DNA from: Novosphingobium sp. IK01
GTDB lineage: Bacteria > Pseudomonadota > Alphaproteobacteria > Sphingomonadales > Sphingomonadaceae
Assembly (NCBI RefSeq): GCF_033242265.1
Contig: NZ_BTFW01000001.1
Coordinates: 1,302,001-1,366,000 of the forward strand
Direction of reading: 5' to 3'
DNA: 64,000 nt
Shown: piece by piece, positions 28,384 to 36,888 of the stretch
How positions within the stretch are numbered: position 1 is the first letter of the stretch
How the letters are laid out: every line of letters begins with the position of its first letter
Notes under the pieces: generated by a model
What the model saw: only the letters and a program-made list of their open reading frames with translations
Database searches by the model: none
Told to the model about the DNA's origin: nothing
Position numbers and translations under genes: made by a program

Positions 28384-29780
28384 GCCCGATGACGACCATG
28401 GCCCGCGCGGCCCTGACCGGGGGGGCCCTGCTCGCCCTGTCGGCCTGCAACATGGCGCCCAAATATGTCCGCCCCGACCTTCCGGTCGCCCCGGCCCTGC
28501 CGCAAGGCGCGTCCTATCCGGCGCTGGCAACCGGCGACACCGCCATCGACAGCATCGGCTGGCAGGCCTTCTTTACCGATCCGCGCCTGAAGGAAACCAT
28601 CGGGCAGGCGCTGGCCAACAACCGCAACTTGCGCAGCGCGGTGGCCGCCGTCGCCCAGGCCCGCGCGACCTACAAGGTCGATCGCGCCGCCATTTTCCCG
28701 ACACTGAGCGCCGGGCCCAGCGCGTCCGACACGCGCAGCAAGGGCACGACAACGCACACCTTCCAGCTCAACGGCGGTGTCTCGGCCTTCGAGGCCGATC
28801 TCTTCGGCCGCCTGCGCAACACCAGCAAGGCCGCCTTCGAGACTTATCTGGCGACAGACGAAGGCCGCAAGGCGACCCAGATCGCGCTCGTCTCGGAAAC
28901 CGCCTCGGCCTGGCTGACGCTGGCCGCCGACCGCGATGCGCTGGCCATCGCGCAAGACACGCTCGACACGCGGATCAAGACCGTCGCCCTCACCCGGCAG
29001 CTCGAAAGCAATGGTCTGGGCACGCGTCTGGCCGTGGCCCAGGCCCAGACCGCGCTCGACACCGCCCGCGCCGATGTCGCCGACTACACGACCGCCGTGG
29101 CACAGGACCGCAACGCCCTCGAAGTGCTCACCGGCGGGGCCGTTCCCGAGGCGCAGTTGCCCACCACGCTGGGCAATGGCGACCAGATGCTGGGCAGCCT
29201 CCCGGTCGGCCTCTCCTCGCAAGTCCTGCTGCGCCGCCCCGACGTGCTCGAAGCCGAACACATGCTCAAGGCCACCAATGCCCGCATCGGGGCGGCCCGC
29301 GCGGCCTTTTTCCCGACGATCTCGCTCACCGGGCTGGCGGGCGCGGCCAGTTCTGGCCTGACCAGCCTGTTCGACGGCGGCTCGTTCGCATGGAGCGTGA
29401 GCGGCAGCATCACCCAGACCCTGTTCGACGGCGGCCAGCGGGCGGGCAACCTCGCCTATGCCAAGGCCGCGCGCGATGCGGCGGTCGCCTCCTATGAAGG
29501 GGCGATCCAGACCGCGTTTCGCGAAGTGGCCGATGCCCTGGCCCGGCGCGGCACGATCGAGGACCGCATCGCCGCGCAGGAAAGCAATGTCGCCAATGCG
29601 CAGAAGGCCGCGCAGATCACCCGCTCGCTCTATGCCAACGGGCTCAACACCTTCCTCGAACCGCTCGACGCCGACCGCACCGCCTATGCCGCCCGCCAGA
29701 TGCTGATCAGCGCCCGGCTCGTCCGCGCGACCAACATGGTCACCCTCTATCAGGTGCTGGGCGGCGGCCTTACCCCCTGA
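28380..29780 (+). CDS. NodT-family outer-membrane efflux channel
   Basis: 466 aa TolC/OprM-type channel. Lipoprotein signal with SAC lipobox (Cys23), then two outer-membrane-efflux repeats rich in Ala/Gln heptads that form the coiled-coil barrel; ARIGAARAAFFPTISLTG and GGQRAGNLAYAKAARDAA in the second half are characteristic of the NodT group. It completes the tripartite adaptor-pump-channel system, and is translationally coupled to the pump. The 38-nt repeat hairpin downstream (29819-29856) may end the transcript. No TetR or two-component gene adjoins the operon. Confidence 0.95.
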   Translation: MSPMTTMARAALTGGALLALSACNMAPKYVRPDLPVAPALPQGASYPALATGDTAIDSIGWQAFFTDPRLKETIGQALANNRNLRSAVAAVAQARATYKVDRAAIFPTLSAGPSASDTRSKGTTTHTFQLNGGVSAFEADLFGRLRNTSKAAFETYLATDEGRKATQIALVSETASAWLTLAADRDALAIAQDTLDTRIKTVALTRQLESNGLGTRLAVAQAQTALDTARADVADYTTAVAQDRNALEVLTGGAVPEAQLPTTLGNGDQMLGSLPVGLSSQVLLRRPDVLEAEHMLKATNARIGAARAAFFPTISLTGLAGAASSGLTSLFDGGSFAWSVSGSITQTLFDGGQRAGNLAYAKAARDAAVASYEGAIQTAFREVADALARRGTIEDRIAAQESNVANAQKAAQITRSLYANGLNTFLEPLDADRTAYAARQMLISARLVRATNMVTLYQVLGGGLTP

Positions 29781-29818
29781 TCGGGGCCATCGCTTCGCGA
29801 ATTAAAGCATCGAAGAAC

Positions 29819-29856
29819 AAGGGATACCGCAGGGGGCAAGGCCCCCTGCACCCCAT
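29819..29856. repeat. 38-nt hairpin repeat, copy 1
   Basis: Core palindrome GCAGGGGGC-AAG-GCCCCCTGC flanked by AAGGGATACC and ACCCCAT. The same 38 nt, with three changes and in opposite orientation, recur at 39362-39399. Each copy lies just past the 3' end of a gene, like REP elements. The hairpin could also act as a terminator, though no T run follows. Confidence 0.8.
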
Positions 29857-30027
29857 TAGCTTTGGTTACCGCTGTGTTGTCGGCAAGGGCGGGCATGGCA
29901 ACCACCGAACCATTTGTGGCCGCCCGGTTGCCTCCGTTACGGTGACGATCCGGGTGCATCGTGCCTTGCCGCAGCGCGGCAGGGCGGGAACACTGGGCCA
30001 CAGGAAGCGGCGCTTGGCCGCGCGTCC

Positions 30028-31638
30028 ATGGTTCAGGGGTTCTTCGCCGCGATGCCGCCATTTCCCCCGTTCTTGCGCTCTTTCCGGCCCGGAAATGCCT
30101 CCGGGGCCAAGGGCCCTGATGCGCGCGCGCGCGTTGGCAGGCGGGCTCCGGCGCGGCTGCGGATCGCGCTGCTCAACGTCAAGTACAGCCCCAATCTGGG
30201 CGATGGCCTGCTGGCCGAATGCCTCGAACGCGAATTGAGCGCCGCGCTGGGCGGGGCAGAGGTCTTCTCCATCGACATTGCCGGGCGCGCCGGCTGGCCC
30301 GCAGCCGCCCCCTCCTCCTCCTCCGGGCCTGTCGCCGCCAGCGCCTCGCGCCGCCGCCACATCATGGCCCTGCTCGAAGCGATGCCGCCGCGCCTGCGCC
30401 ATGTCGCGGCGGGCACGGCGCTGGCCCTCGTCACCCGCTGGCGCCTGCGCCCCCATATCCGCGCGCGGCTGGCCGGATGCCACGCGGCGGTGATCGGCGG
30501 GGGCAACCTGCTGACCGACGCGGACCTCAATTTCCCGACCAAGCTGGCCGGGGCCGCCCGCGAAGTGACCCGCCGCGATCTCCCGCTGGCCATCCACGCC
30601 GTGGGGGCCAGCGGCAACTGGTCGGCCCATGGGCGCCACCTGTTCGCCCGCGCACTGGCCCGCCGCCCGCTCGCCCACGCCACCGTGCGCGACGAACGCA
30701 GCCGCGAGGCATGGACTGTCCAGCTCGTGCCGCAAGGCGCCCCGCCCGCGCGCGTGGTCGGCGATCCAGGGCTTCTGGCCAGCCTGCACTACCCCCACGC
30801 CTCCCCGCATGGCGCCCGGAATAGCCAGCCGGGCGAACGGCGGATCGGCCTGTGCATAACCGCCCCGCTCGCGCTGCGCTATCATGTCGGCCAACACCAT
30901 CAGGGGGAAGAAAACGCAACCACGGGGGCCGTATCCTCCCCCGCCCCGCATCATCGCGACCGCCCCCTGATCGACTGGTACGGCGCCCTCGCCCACGCCC
31001 TGGCGCGGCAGGGCATGCATGTCGTCCTGTTCACCAATGGCAGCCCGGAAGACCGCGAATGCCTCGTCACCCACGCCGCAGACTGGACGCAGGAGCGCGC
31101 CGCGGCAGACTGGATCGGGGGCGCTCCGTGCCTGTCGCGCGGGCGGATCAGCCTGGCCGCCCCCTTCGCCGCGCCTGCCGATCTGGCCAGGTTCGTCGCG
31201 GGCTGCGATCTGGTGATCGCCCACCGCATGCATGCGTGTATCGCCGCCCATTCCTTCGCGGTGCCCACCATCGGGCTGACCTGGGACGCCAAGCTGGCCA
31301 GCTTCTTCGCGCTGGCCGGGCGCAGCCGCTATGCCGTCGATGGCCTCGCCATGGCGCCGGTGGCCATGGCCGAACTGGCACTCGCCGCACTCGACGAAGG
31401 GGTCGACCGGGCCGCGCTCGACCGGCTGATCGCCGGCACCCGCGCCGATGTCGCCGCGCTGGGCGCGCGGATTGCGGGCGCCATTGGGCCTGTACCGGCC
31501 CATCCCGCCAGCCCGGCCGCCGCGTCTGCGATCAAAACTGCGGGCAAAACTGCGGGCAAAGTTCCCGAACGCGAGGCCGGGCCGGTTGCGGCTCTGGGCC
31601 AAGCCTCCCCCGCCACGGCCCGTCCGGGGGCCATCTGA
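30028..31638 (+). CDS. Polysaccharide pyruvyl transferase family protein
   Basis: About 536 aa; MPPFPPF at 30052 is an alternative start. The domain (roughly residues 45-460) has PS_pyruv_trans/WcaK landmarks: an N-terminal LRIALLNVKYSPNLGDGLLAECLERE with the Asn-x-Gly-Asp, a middle AVIGGGNLLTDADLNFP, and a late CDLVIAHRMHACIAAHSFAVPTIGLTWD in which the HRMHA motif is characteristic. Such enzymes add ketal-linked pyruvate to exopolysaccharides (as in WcaK or CsaB). The first 40 and last 55 residues are low-complexity, with AGKTAGK repeats at the C-terminus. The stop overlaps the next ATG (TGATG). Confidence 0.85.
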   Translation: MVQGFFAAMPPFPPFLRSFRPGNASGAKGPDARARVGRRAPARLRIALLNVKYSPNLGDGLLAECLERELSAALGGAEVFSIDIAGRAGWPAAAPSSSSGPVAASASRRRHIMALLEAMPPRLRHVAAGTALALVTRWRLRPHIRARLAGCHAAVIGGGNLLTDADLNFPTKLAGAAREVTRRDLPLAIHAVGASGNWSAHGRHLFARALARRPLAHATVRDERSREAWTVQLVPQGAPPARVVGDPGLLASLHYPHASPHGARNSQPGERRIGLCITAPLALRYHVGQHHQGEENATTGAVSSPAPHHRDRPLIDWYGALAHALARQGMHVVLFTNGSPEDRECLVTHAADWTQERAAADWIGGAPCLSRGRISLAAPFAAPADLARFVAGCDLVIAHRMHACIAAHSFAVPTIGLTWDAKLASFFALAGRSRYAVDGLAMAPVAMAELALAALDEGVDRAALDRLIAGTRADVAALGARIAGAIGPVPAHPASPAAASAIKTAGKTAGKVPEREAGPVAALGQASPATARPGAI

Positions 31639-33029
31639 TGTGCGGGGGCCCCATCGAACGGATCGTCGTGATCAACGATCTGGCCCGGCCGATGGGCGGG
31701 GCCAGCGCGCTGGCGCTGCTTTCCGCGCGGGCCTTTCGCCAGCGTGGCCATGCGGTCACCCTGCTCGCTGGCGACATGGGCGACGATGGCGCGCTGGCCG
31801 CCGCCGGGATCGCCTGCGTGGCGCTGGGCCAGCCGCGCCTGCTCGCCCGCCCCCGGTTCGAGGCGGCGATGGCCGCCTTGTGGAACGGCGCGGCGGCGCG
31901 AATGGTCGCGCGCTGGATCGCCGACAACGACACGCCGGGCACGATCTACCACCTCCACGGCTGGCTCCAGATCCTCTCGCCCGCCGTGCTCCATGCGCTT
32001 GGCCCGGTGCGCGACAGGCTGGTGATCTCGGCCCACGATTTCTTTCTGGCCTGCCCGAACGGCGCCTTTGCCGATCTGCGCAGCGGCGCGCCCTGCCCCC
32101 ATGCGCCGCTCTCGCGCGGCTGCCTTGGCGCGGCCTGCGACCGCAAGGGGCCCAGCCACAAGCTGCTGCGCCTCGTCCGCCACGCCATCCAGACGCACAT
32201 CCTGCGCGGGCGCAGCGCCCCGTTGATCCTGGCCATTCATGGCGGCATGGCCCCACTGCTGGCCCGCGGCGGCTTCGATCCGGCCACGATCCACACCCTG
32301 CCCAATCCGGTCACGCCGTGGTCGGCCACGCGGATCGCCGCCGAAGACAACCGCGAGGTGCTCTTCGTGGGCCGCCTCGAAGAGACCAAGGGCCCCGATC
32401 TGGCCGCCGCCGCCGCGCGCGAGGCGGGGGTTCCGCTCCGTCTGGTCGGCACCGGCGCGCTCGAACCGATGCTGCGCGCCCGCCATCCCGAGGCGCGCTT
32501 TTCAGGCCGGCTCAGCCCGGCCGAGATCGTCCGCCTCGCCCACAAGGCCCGGCTCCTGATCATGCCCAGCCGCTATCCCGAGCCTTATGGCCTCGTCGCG
32601 ATGGAGGCGGCACGCTCGGGCCTGCCGGTCATCCTTCCGCCCACCGCGCTGCTGGCCGATGATCTGGTCGCGCGCGGGGCCGGTCTGGCAATCGACCCGC
32701 GCGATACGCCCGCCCTGTCGCGCGCCTTGCGCGATCTGGCCGGTGACGATGCGCGCCTGCGCACGATGAGCGAGGCCGCCTTTTCCGCCACCGACGATCT
32801 TGCGCTTTCGCCCGAGGACTGGGTTTCAGGCCTGCTCGATTTCTATGCCGCAAGGCTGGCGGCGCTGTCCGTCCGCAATGGTTCGTTTCAATCCTCGCGC
32901 GGGGAAGGACCGGGCGGCGGCGGCGTTGCTCCGCCCCTTGGCCCATCCCGTCTGGCCACGGCGGTGCCGGTAATCACCGCCGATTTGGCCGGTGGCACGC
33001 GCCGTTCGAGATCGCGCAGCGCCCGATAG
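31638..33029 (+). CDS. Glycosyltransferase, GT4 type, with a Cys-rich insert
   Basis: 463 aa. GT-B fold with N-terminal INDLARPMGGASALALLSARAF and C-terminal VLFVGRLEETKGPDLAAAA and SRYPEPYGLVAMEAARSGLPVI (donor site). Between the domains, four Cys occur in about 35 residues (HDFFLACPNGAF, GAPCPHA, SRGCLGAACDRKG), suggesting a structural metal site. The last 60 residues beyond ARLAALSVRNG are low-complexity and Ser/Arg/Gly-rich, and overlap a gene on the other strand. Coupled to the pyruvyl transferase, with which it probably builds or decorates the same polysaccharide. Confidence 0.86.
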   Translation: MCGGPIERIVVINDLARPMGGASALALLSARAFRQRGHAVTLLAGDMGDDGALAAAGIACVALGQPRLLARPRFEAAMAALWNGAAARMVARWIADNDTPGTIYHLHGWLQILSPAVLHALGPVRDRLVISAHDFFLACPNGAFADLRSGAPCPHAPLSRGCLGAACDRKGPSHKLLRLVRHAIQTHILRGRSAPLILAIHGGMAPLLARGGFDPATIHTLPNPVTPWSATRIAAEDNREVLFVGRLEETKGPDLAAAAAREAGVPLRLVGTGALEPMLRARHPEARFSGRLSPAEIVRLAHKARLLIMPSRYPEPYGLVAMEAARSGLPVILPPTALLADDLVARGAGLAIDPRDTPALSRALRDLAGDDARLRTMSEAAFSATDDLALSPEDWVSGLLDFYAARLAALSVRNGSFQSSRGEGPGGGGVAPPLGPSRLATAVPVITADLAGGTRRSRSRSAR

Positions 33030-33385
33030 GGATGCGCGCGGGCCAGGCTGCGCAAGTGCTGGATCTTGAGCGGGATCAGCACGACCGCCAGCGCCGAGAC
33101 CGAAACCGCCCAGCGCCAGAGCATCATGTGCCCTGATTGCGCGGCGGCGAGGAACTCGGCCACGGTCATCCAGATCGCCACCGCGCCCAGCATTTCCGAG
33201 GCGCGCTGATCGGGCACCCCCATCAGGATCATCAGGGACAGCCCATAGGCCATCATCCCGGCCAGGGCAGGCGTAGCCAGACCCGTGACGTACCCGAGGG
33301 TCATCACATTGGCCATGATCAGCGCAAGGACGCGTCCGATGCGGACGACTTGCGCGGGCGTCAAACGGGCGATTGGGGATCTCAC
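32888..33385 (-). CDS. Small inner-membrane protein of unknown function
   Basis: 165 aa starting from a GTG. Four hydrophobic segments lie between about residues 12 and 107 (LALIMANVMTLGYVTGLA, MMAYGLSLMILM, AIWMTVAEFLA, VSVSALAVVLIPLKI), followed by a basic tail HLRSLARAHPYRALRDLERR and a Pro/Gly-rich end. No known family is evident. The 3' end overlaps the end of the glycosyltransferase by 142 nt, tail to tail. Because both C-termini are low-complexity, one reading may simply run past its true conserved end; the hydrophobic domain itself is credible as a protein. Confidence 0.6.
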   Translation of the reverse strand: MRSPIARLTPAQVVRIGRVLALIMANVMTLGYVTGLATPALAGMMAYGLSLMILMGVPDQRASEMLGAVAIWMTVAEFLAAAQSGHMMLWRWAVSVSALAVVLIPLKIQHLRSLARAHPYRALRDLERRVPPAKSAVITGTAVARRDGPRGGATPPPPGPSPRED

Positions 33386-33802
33386 CCCCGCATCTATCGC
33401 AGGGCACGGTCAAGGAATGCTTGTCAGGCATCGTGAACCGGAACACGCACGGTCAAGCGATGACTACTTAGTAAAAATACACCGGGTTTGGCAGGAATTG
33501 GCCAACCTTTCACACCATCGCCCAGCCCCCTGAACAAAAACGCAAATTCACGCAACAATACGCCCATGAACGGCATCCTCAGGGCAGTTTTCGGCAAGAC
33601 CGGGCCATTTGCGCGCGGTATCCGCCCGAAGTGCCTCAGTAATGGCAGCAGTTGAAGCCGCGATCCCGATGCCCCGATGATACCACCATGGGCCATGGCA
33701 ATGGTGGCAGGAGGCGGCGTGCGACAGCGAAATCGGGGCAATACGCGCGTGGTCGTCATCCCGGCTGGAGACGGTGAGGGCAGGCTTGCGAACCGGCGAA
33801 CC
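33386..33802. other. Intergenic region between divergent membrane-protein and beta-barrel genes
   Basis: 417 nt with an unusually AT-rich patch near 33455-33560 (TACTTAGTAAAAATACACC and later AACAAAAACGCAAATTC). A promoter for one or both divergent genes is likely here, but I cannot place one. A 29-codon ATG frame at 33567 looks like chance. No RNA gene is visible. Confidence 0.45.
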
Positions 33803-35110
33803 ATGAACTGGCGCTCGGTCGGCTGGAGTTCGGTCCGCTGGTGTTCGGTCCGCTGGTGTTCTCTGGCCGGGGTCCTGTCCTGTCCGGGGCTGGCCTTTCC
33901 CGCGCAGGCCGCTGCGCAGGACATGCCCGATCATCGCTCCGGCCCCGAAACGGTCGAGAACCGCGTGCGTCCGGGCATGGAAGGGACCGGCTATACGCTC
34001 GGCTCGCTGCGCATCATGCCCAGCGTGGCCTTCGGCGGCATCGCCACCGACGATCTCTATGCCCGGCGCACGCCTAGGGTGGCCGATGTCGGCGGCAGCC
34101 TGATCCCCCATGTCGAGGTCCAGTCCCGCTGGGACCGTCACGCGCTCGACATCACGCTCGATGGCCAGTTCGACCGCTATGCCGTCCACGGCGCCGAAGG
34201 GACCGACCGCTACGGCGCGGCGGCCTCGGGCCGGATCGACTTCGCCCGCGACACACAGGCGACGCTCAACGCCTCCTTTGCCCGCCGCATCGAAACGCGC
34301 GGCACCACTGGCGATACACTGTTCGGGATCAGCCCGATCGCCTTCACACAGCTCACCCTGGGCGGCCAGATCGAGCAGGCCCTGGGCCAGACCCGCATCA
34401 CGCTCGACGCCCACTACGACGGATTTCACTACTACAACCGCCGCAACGGCGACGAGACGATCGACCTGTCGGGACGCGACTTTACCAACATCGTGGCCGG
34501 AGGGCGGGCGGTCCACCCGGTATCCCCCGCTGTCGGCCTGTTCCTCTCGGCCCATTACAACATCACCCGATATCCCCACGAGGGCGCGACGCAGGCAACC
34601 CGCCGCTCGCAAGGCTATACCGTGATGGCGGGCCTTGCCTTCGGACGCCAGCGGCTGCTCGAAGGCGAACTGGCGTTCGGATACCAGCACCAGCACTTTG
34701 CCAGCCCGCGCTATCCCACCATCGCCGGGTTCGCCTATGCCGCTGCCCTGCACTGGCACGCCACGCCACTCACCACCATCAGCCTCCTTGCCGGCAAGAC
34801 CATCCAGCGCTCGCCGATCATGGATGTCGCCGGCATCGAGGCGCACGATTTCAGCCTCGGCGCGGCCCACGAACTGCTGCGCCGGGTGATCCTGCGCCCC
34901 AGTGTGAGCTATTCGATCAACCGCTATCGCGGCGGCAACCGGGTCGATCACTATGCCAATGGGGGCCTTTCGGCCACGTGGCAGGCTGCGCCCCACTTCT
35001 CGGTCGAGGCATCGGTGCTCCATCGCCTTGGGCGGACCTCCGCCATTCCGGCCAAGCCGCGGGAATACAACCAGAACCGCGCCACCATCACCCTCAAGTA
35101 CGTGTTCTGA
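33803..35110 (+). CDS. Outer-membrane beta-barrel protein (BBP2-like)
   Basis: 435 aa. The ATG gives a signal peptide (MNWRSVGWSSVRWCSVRWCS start, cleavage near AAAQD); the frame is open further up but lacks export features. The mature part has alternating amphipathic strands throughout (for example RHALDITLDGQFDRYAVHG, TRITLDAHYDGFHYYN) and ends RATITLKYVF, with a C-terminal aromatic as in barrel proteins. The pattern fits the putative beta-barrel porin 2 family found beside exopolysaccharide genes. Two 15-bp repeats lie inside the signal peptide. The following hydrolase gene starts 2 nt after the stop, so the pair is an operon. Confidence 0.77.
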   Translation: MNWRSVGWSSVRWCSVRWCSLAGVLSCPGLAFPAQAAAQDMPDHRSGPETVENRVRPGMEGTGYTLGSLRIMPSVAFGGIATDDLYARRTPRVADVGGSLIPHVEVQSRWDRHALDITLDGQFDRYAVHGAEGTDRYGAAASGRIDFARDTQATLNASFARRIETRGTTGDTLFGISPIAFTQLTLGGQIEQALGQTRITLDAHYDGFHYYNRRNGDETIDLSGRDFTNIVAGGRAVHPVSPAVGLFLSAHYNITRYPHEGATQATRRSQGYTVMAGLAFGRQRLLEGELAFGYQHQHFASPRYPTIAGFAYAAALHWHATPLTTISLLAGKTIQRSPIMDVAGIEAHDFSLGAAHELLRRVILRPSVSYSINRYRGGNRVDHYANGGLSATWQAAPHFSVEASVLHRLGRTSAIPAKPREYNQNRATITLKYVF

Positions 35111-35112
35111 CC

Positions 35113-36570
35113 ATGACCCAGCCGCTCCCCCCTTTTGCATCGCCCTCTTTTGTGTCGTCGTCGCCAGACGAAGCGCCCCATACCCCGCTGCCAGACGGGG
35201 CCGACATCTGGACGCGCTGGGCCGAACCGGCCTTGCGGCTGGCGATGGCGCTGCTGTTTCTGGTGGTGCTGGGTACGCTGCTCAAGGTTCTGGCGCCGCC
35301 TCCGCCCGGCATGCCCCAGCGGCTCGCGCTCGCCGCCCTGCCCGCGCTCACCGATCCGATGGCGGTCGAACCGATCAGCGCGGAGGCCGCGCGCCAATCC
35401 AACGCCGCCTTGCCGGTGGCCGACCGGATCGATCCGGCCACCCCGTTCCTGTTTCCTGCGGCATCGCCCGGCGCACAGGAACGCGCGCGCGACTGCCTCG
35501 CCGCCGCCGCATGGTACGAGGCGGGCGACGATCCCTCGGGCGAACGGGCGGTGGTACAGGTCGTGCTCAACCGCGCGCGCCACCCGGCCTATCCGGCCAG
35601 CGTGTGCGGCGTGGTCTTCCAGGGTTCGGAGCGCCATACCGGTTGCCAGTTCACCTTCACCTGCGACGGCAGCCTTGCCGCGCGCCATCCCGGCCCGGCG
35701 GCCTGGGCGCGCGCAAGGGCCGTGGCCGGGGCAGCCCTTGCCGGTGCGGTCGATCCGCGCGTGGGCTGGGCGACGCATTACCACGCCGACTATGTCGTCC
35801 CCACATGGCGCAATTCGCTCGACAAGATCGCGCAAGTGGGCGCGCACCTGTTCTATCGCTGGCGCGGCGGGTGGGGGACAGGGGCGGCCTTTCGCAGCCC
35901 TTCTGCCGGTCGGGCCAGCGCAAACGGCGGCGAACCAGTCGAAACGGCGCTGACAAGCCTTTCTCCGGCCCATGGAACAGCCCTCTCGCCCGATGACGAT
36001 GCCCTCATGGCATCGCTCACCGAGGCCGACAGGGCGGTCACCACCGACAGCGCCTTGCTGGCCGATGTCCTCCACCCGGCAGCCGCCCTCGCGCCGGGCC
36101 TGTCATCGGGACAGGACACCCCGGAACGAACCGCCCTCGTCGCGCTCCATGGTCCTGCGCTTTCCGGCAAGGCGGTGCCCCATACCGACTCTGGCGATGA
36201 CACGCCGATCCGCCTTGCGCTCGATCCTGCGCTGTTTCCCGGCCGCTACGCGCTTCAGGCGCTCGAACTGTGCGGCCACCGTCCGCGCTGTCTAGTGCTG
36301 GGCTGGCGCGCGGCCGCCAGTGGCCCGGTTTCGACATCGGGCCCGACCGCAGGCCCGCTTCCGGCGGGTACGCCAGCGGGTGCACCATCCGGCACGCTCG
36401 CCTTCGTCTATCGTCGCGACCGCGCAGGCGGCGGCGAGGGCGCCTGGTGGGACTGCACCCTCACCCCCCGCGCCGACAAGGCCCAGTGCCTCCCCCCCTC
36501 GCCCCAGCGACTGCTGGCCGACTGGGCCACCAGTGGCACGGCTGGGGCGGCACCGGACAAACACCTTTAG
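35113..36570 (+). CDS. SleB-type cell wall hydrolase
   Basis: 485 aa. One N-terminal transmembrane helix (about 40-60, LALRLAMALLFLVVLGTLLKV region) places the rest in the periplasm. Residues 115-255 form a Hydrolase_2/SleB domain: CLAAAAWYEAGDDPSGERAVVQVVLNR with catalytic-type Glu136, then VCGVVFQGS, CQFTFTCDGS and GWATHYHADYVVPTWRNS, all standard. Such enzymes cleave peptidoglycan glycan strands. The C-terminal 220 residues are Pro/Ala/Thr-rich and unfamiliar, an extension beyond the usual domain. It may open the wall for the outer-membrane protein encoded just upstream; that is inference from gene order. Confidence 0.86.
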   Translation: MTQPLPPFASPSFVSSSPDEAPHTPLPDGADIWTRWAEPALRLAMALLFLVVLGTLLKVLAPPPPGMPQRLALAALPALTDPMAVEPISAEAARQSNAALPVADRIDPATPFLFPAASPGAQERARDCLAAAAWYEAGDDPSGERAVVQVVLNRARHPAYPASVCGVVFQGSERHTGCQFTFTCDGSLAARHPGPAAWARARAVAGAALAGAVDPRVGWATHYHADYVVPTWRNSLDKIAQVGAHLFYRWRGGWGTGAAFRSPSAGRASANGGEPVETALTSLSPAHGTALSPDDDALMASLTEADRAVTTDSALLADVLHPAAALAPGLSSGQDTPERTALVALHGPALSGKAVPHTDSGDDTPIRLALDPALFPGRYALQALELCGHRPRCLVLGWRAAASGPVSTSGPTAGPLPAGTPAGAPSGTLAFVYRRDRAGGGEGAWWDCTLTPRADKAQCLPPSPQRLLADWATSGTAGAAPDKHL

Positions 36571-36639
36571 GCAGCATGGGCAAATCCAGGTCTTTGGAAC
36601 GTGTCCTGAATTTTTAAATACGGTTTCCTGAACTTCATT

Positions 36640-36701
36640 CGTCATCCCCGCGCAGGCGAACGGGCCACAGTATCTGGATTCCCGCCTGCGCGGGGATGAC
36701 G
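36640..36701. repeat. REP-type palindrome with 19-bp arms
   Basis: CGTCATCCCCGCGCAGGCG (36640-36658) and its exact reverse complement (36683-36701) flank a 24-nt centre. This GTCATCCCCGCGCAGGCGGGA type of repeat is widely scattered in GC-rich proteobacterial genomes. It occupies most of the notable sequence in the 318-nt gap between the hydrolase and SulP genes; the rest of the gap shows no gene. Confidence 0.9.
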
Positions 36702-36888
36702 AGAGATGGGGCAAACATCGTCCAGTACTGACTAATGCAATCTCGACACACGGCAAATTTGGCCGCGCCGCGTGAGCGGCGTGGAAACCCGCTGGCGGCC
36801 TTTCAGCCTGCTTCTTCTGCCAAATTGATCCATGTTCTTGCGGCACGCTTGCGCTGTGGCCAAACCGGTTTCACAGGCCAGGTGAGAG

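Noticed and set aside
26209..28530. Open frame opposite the RND pump
   Set aside because: His/Arg/Gly-rich shadow; the pump on the other strand has intact catalytic residues.
33567..33656. 29-codon ATG frame in the gap before the beta-barrel gene
   Set aside because: No ribosome site or similarity; short frames of this size are expected by chance.
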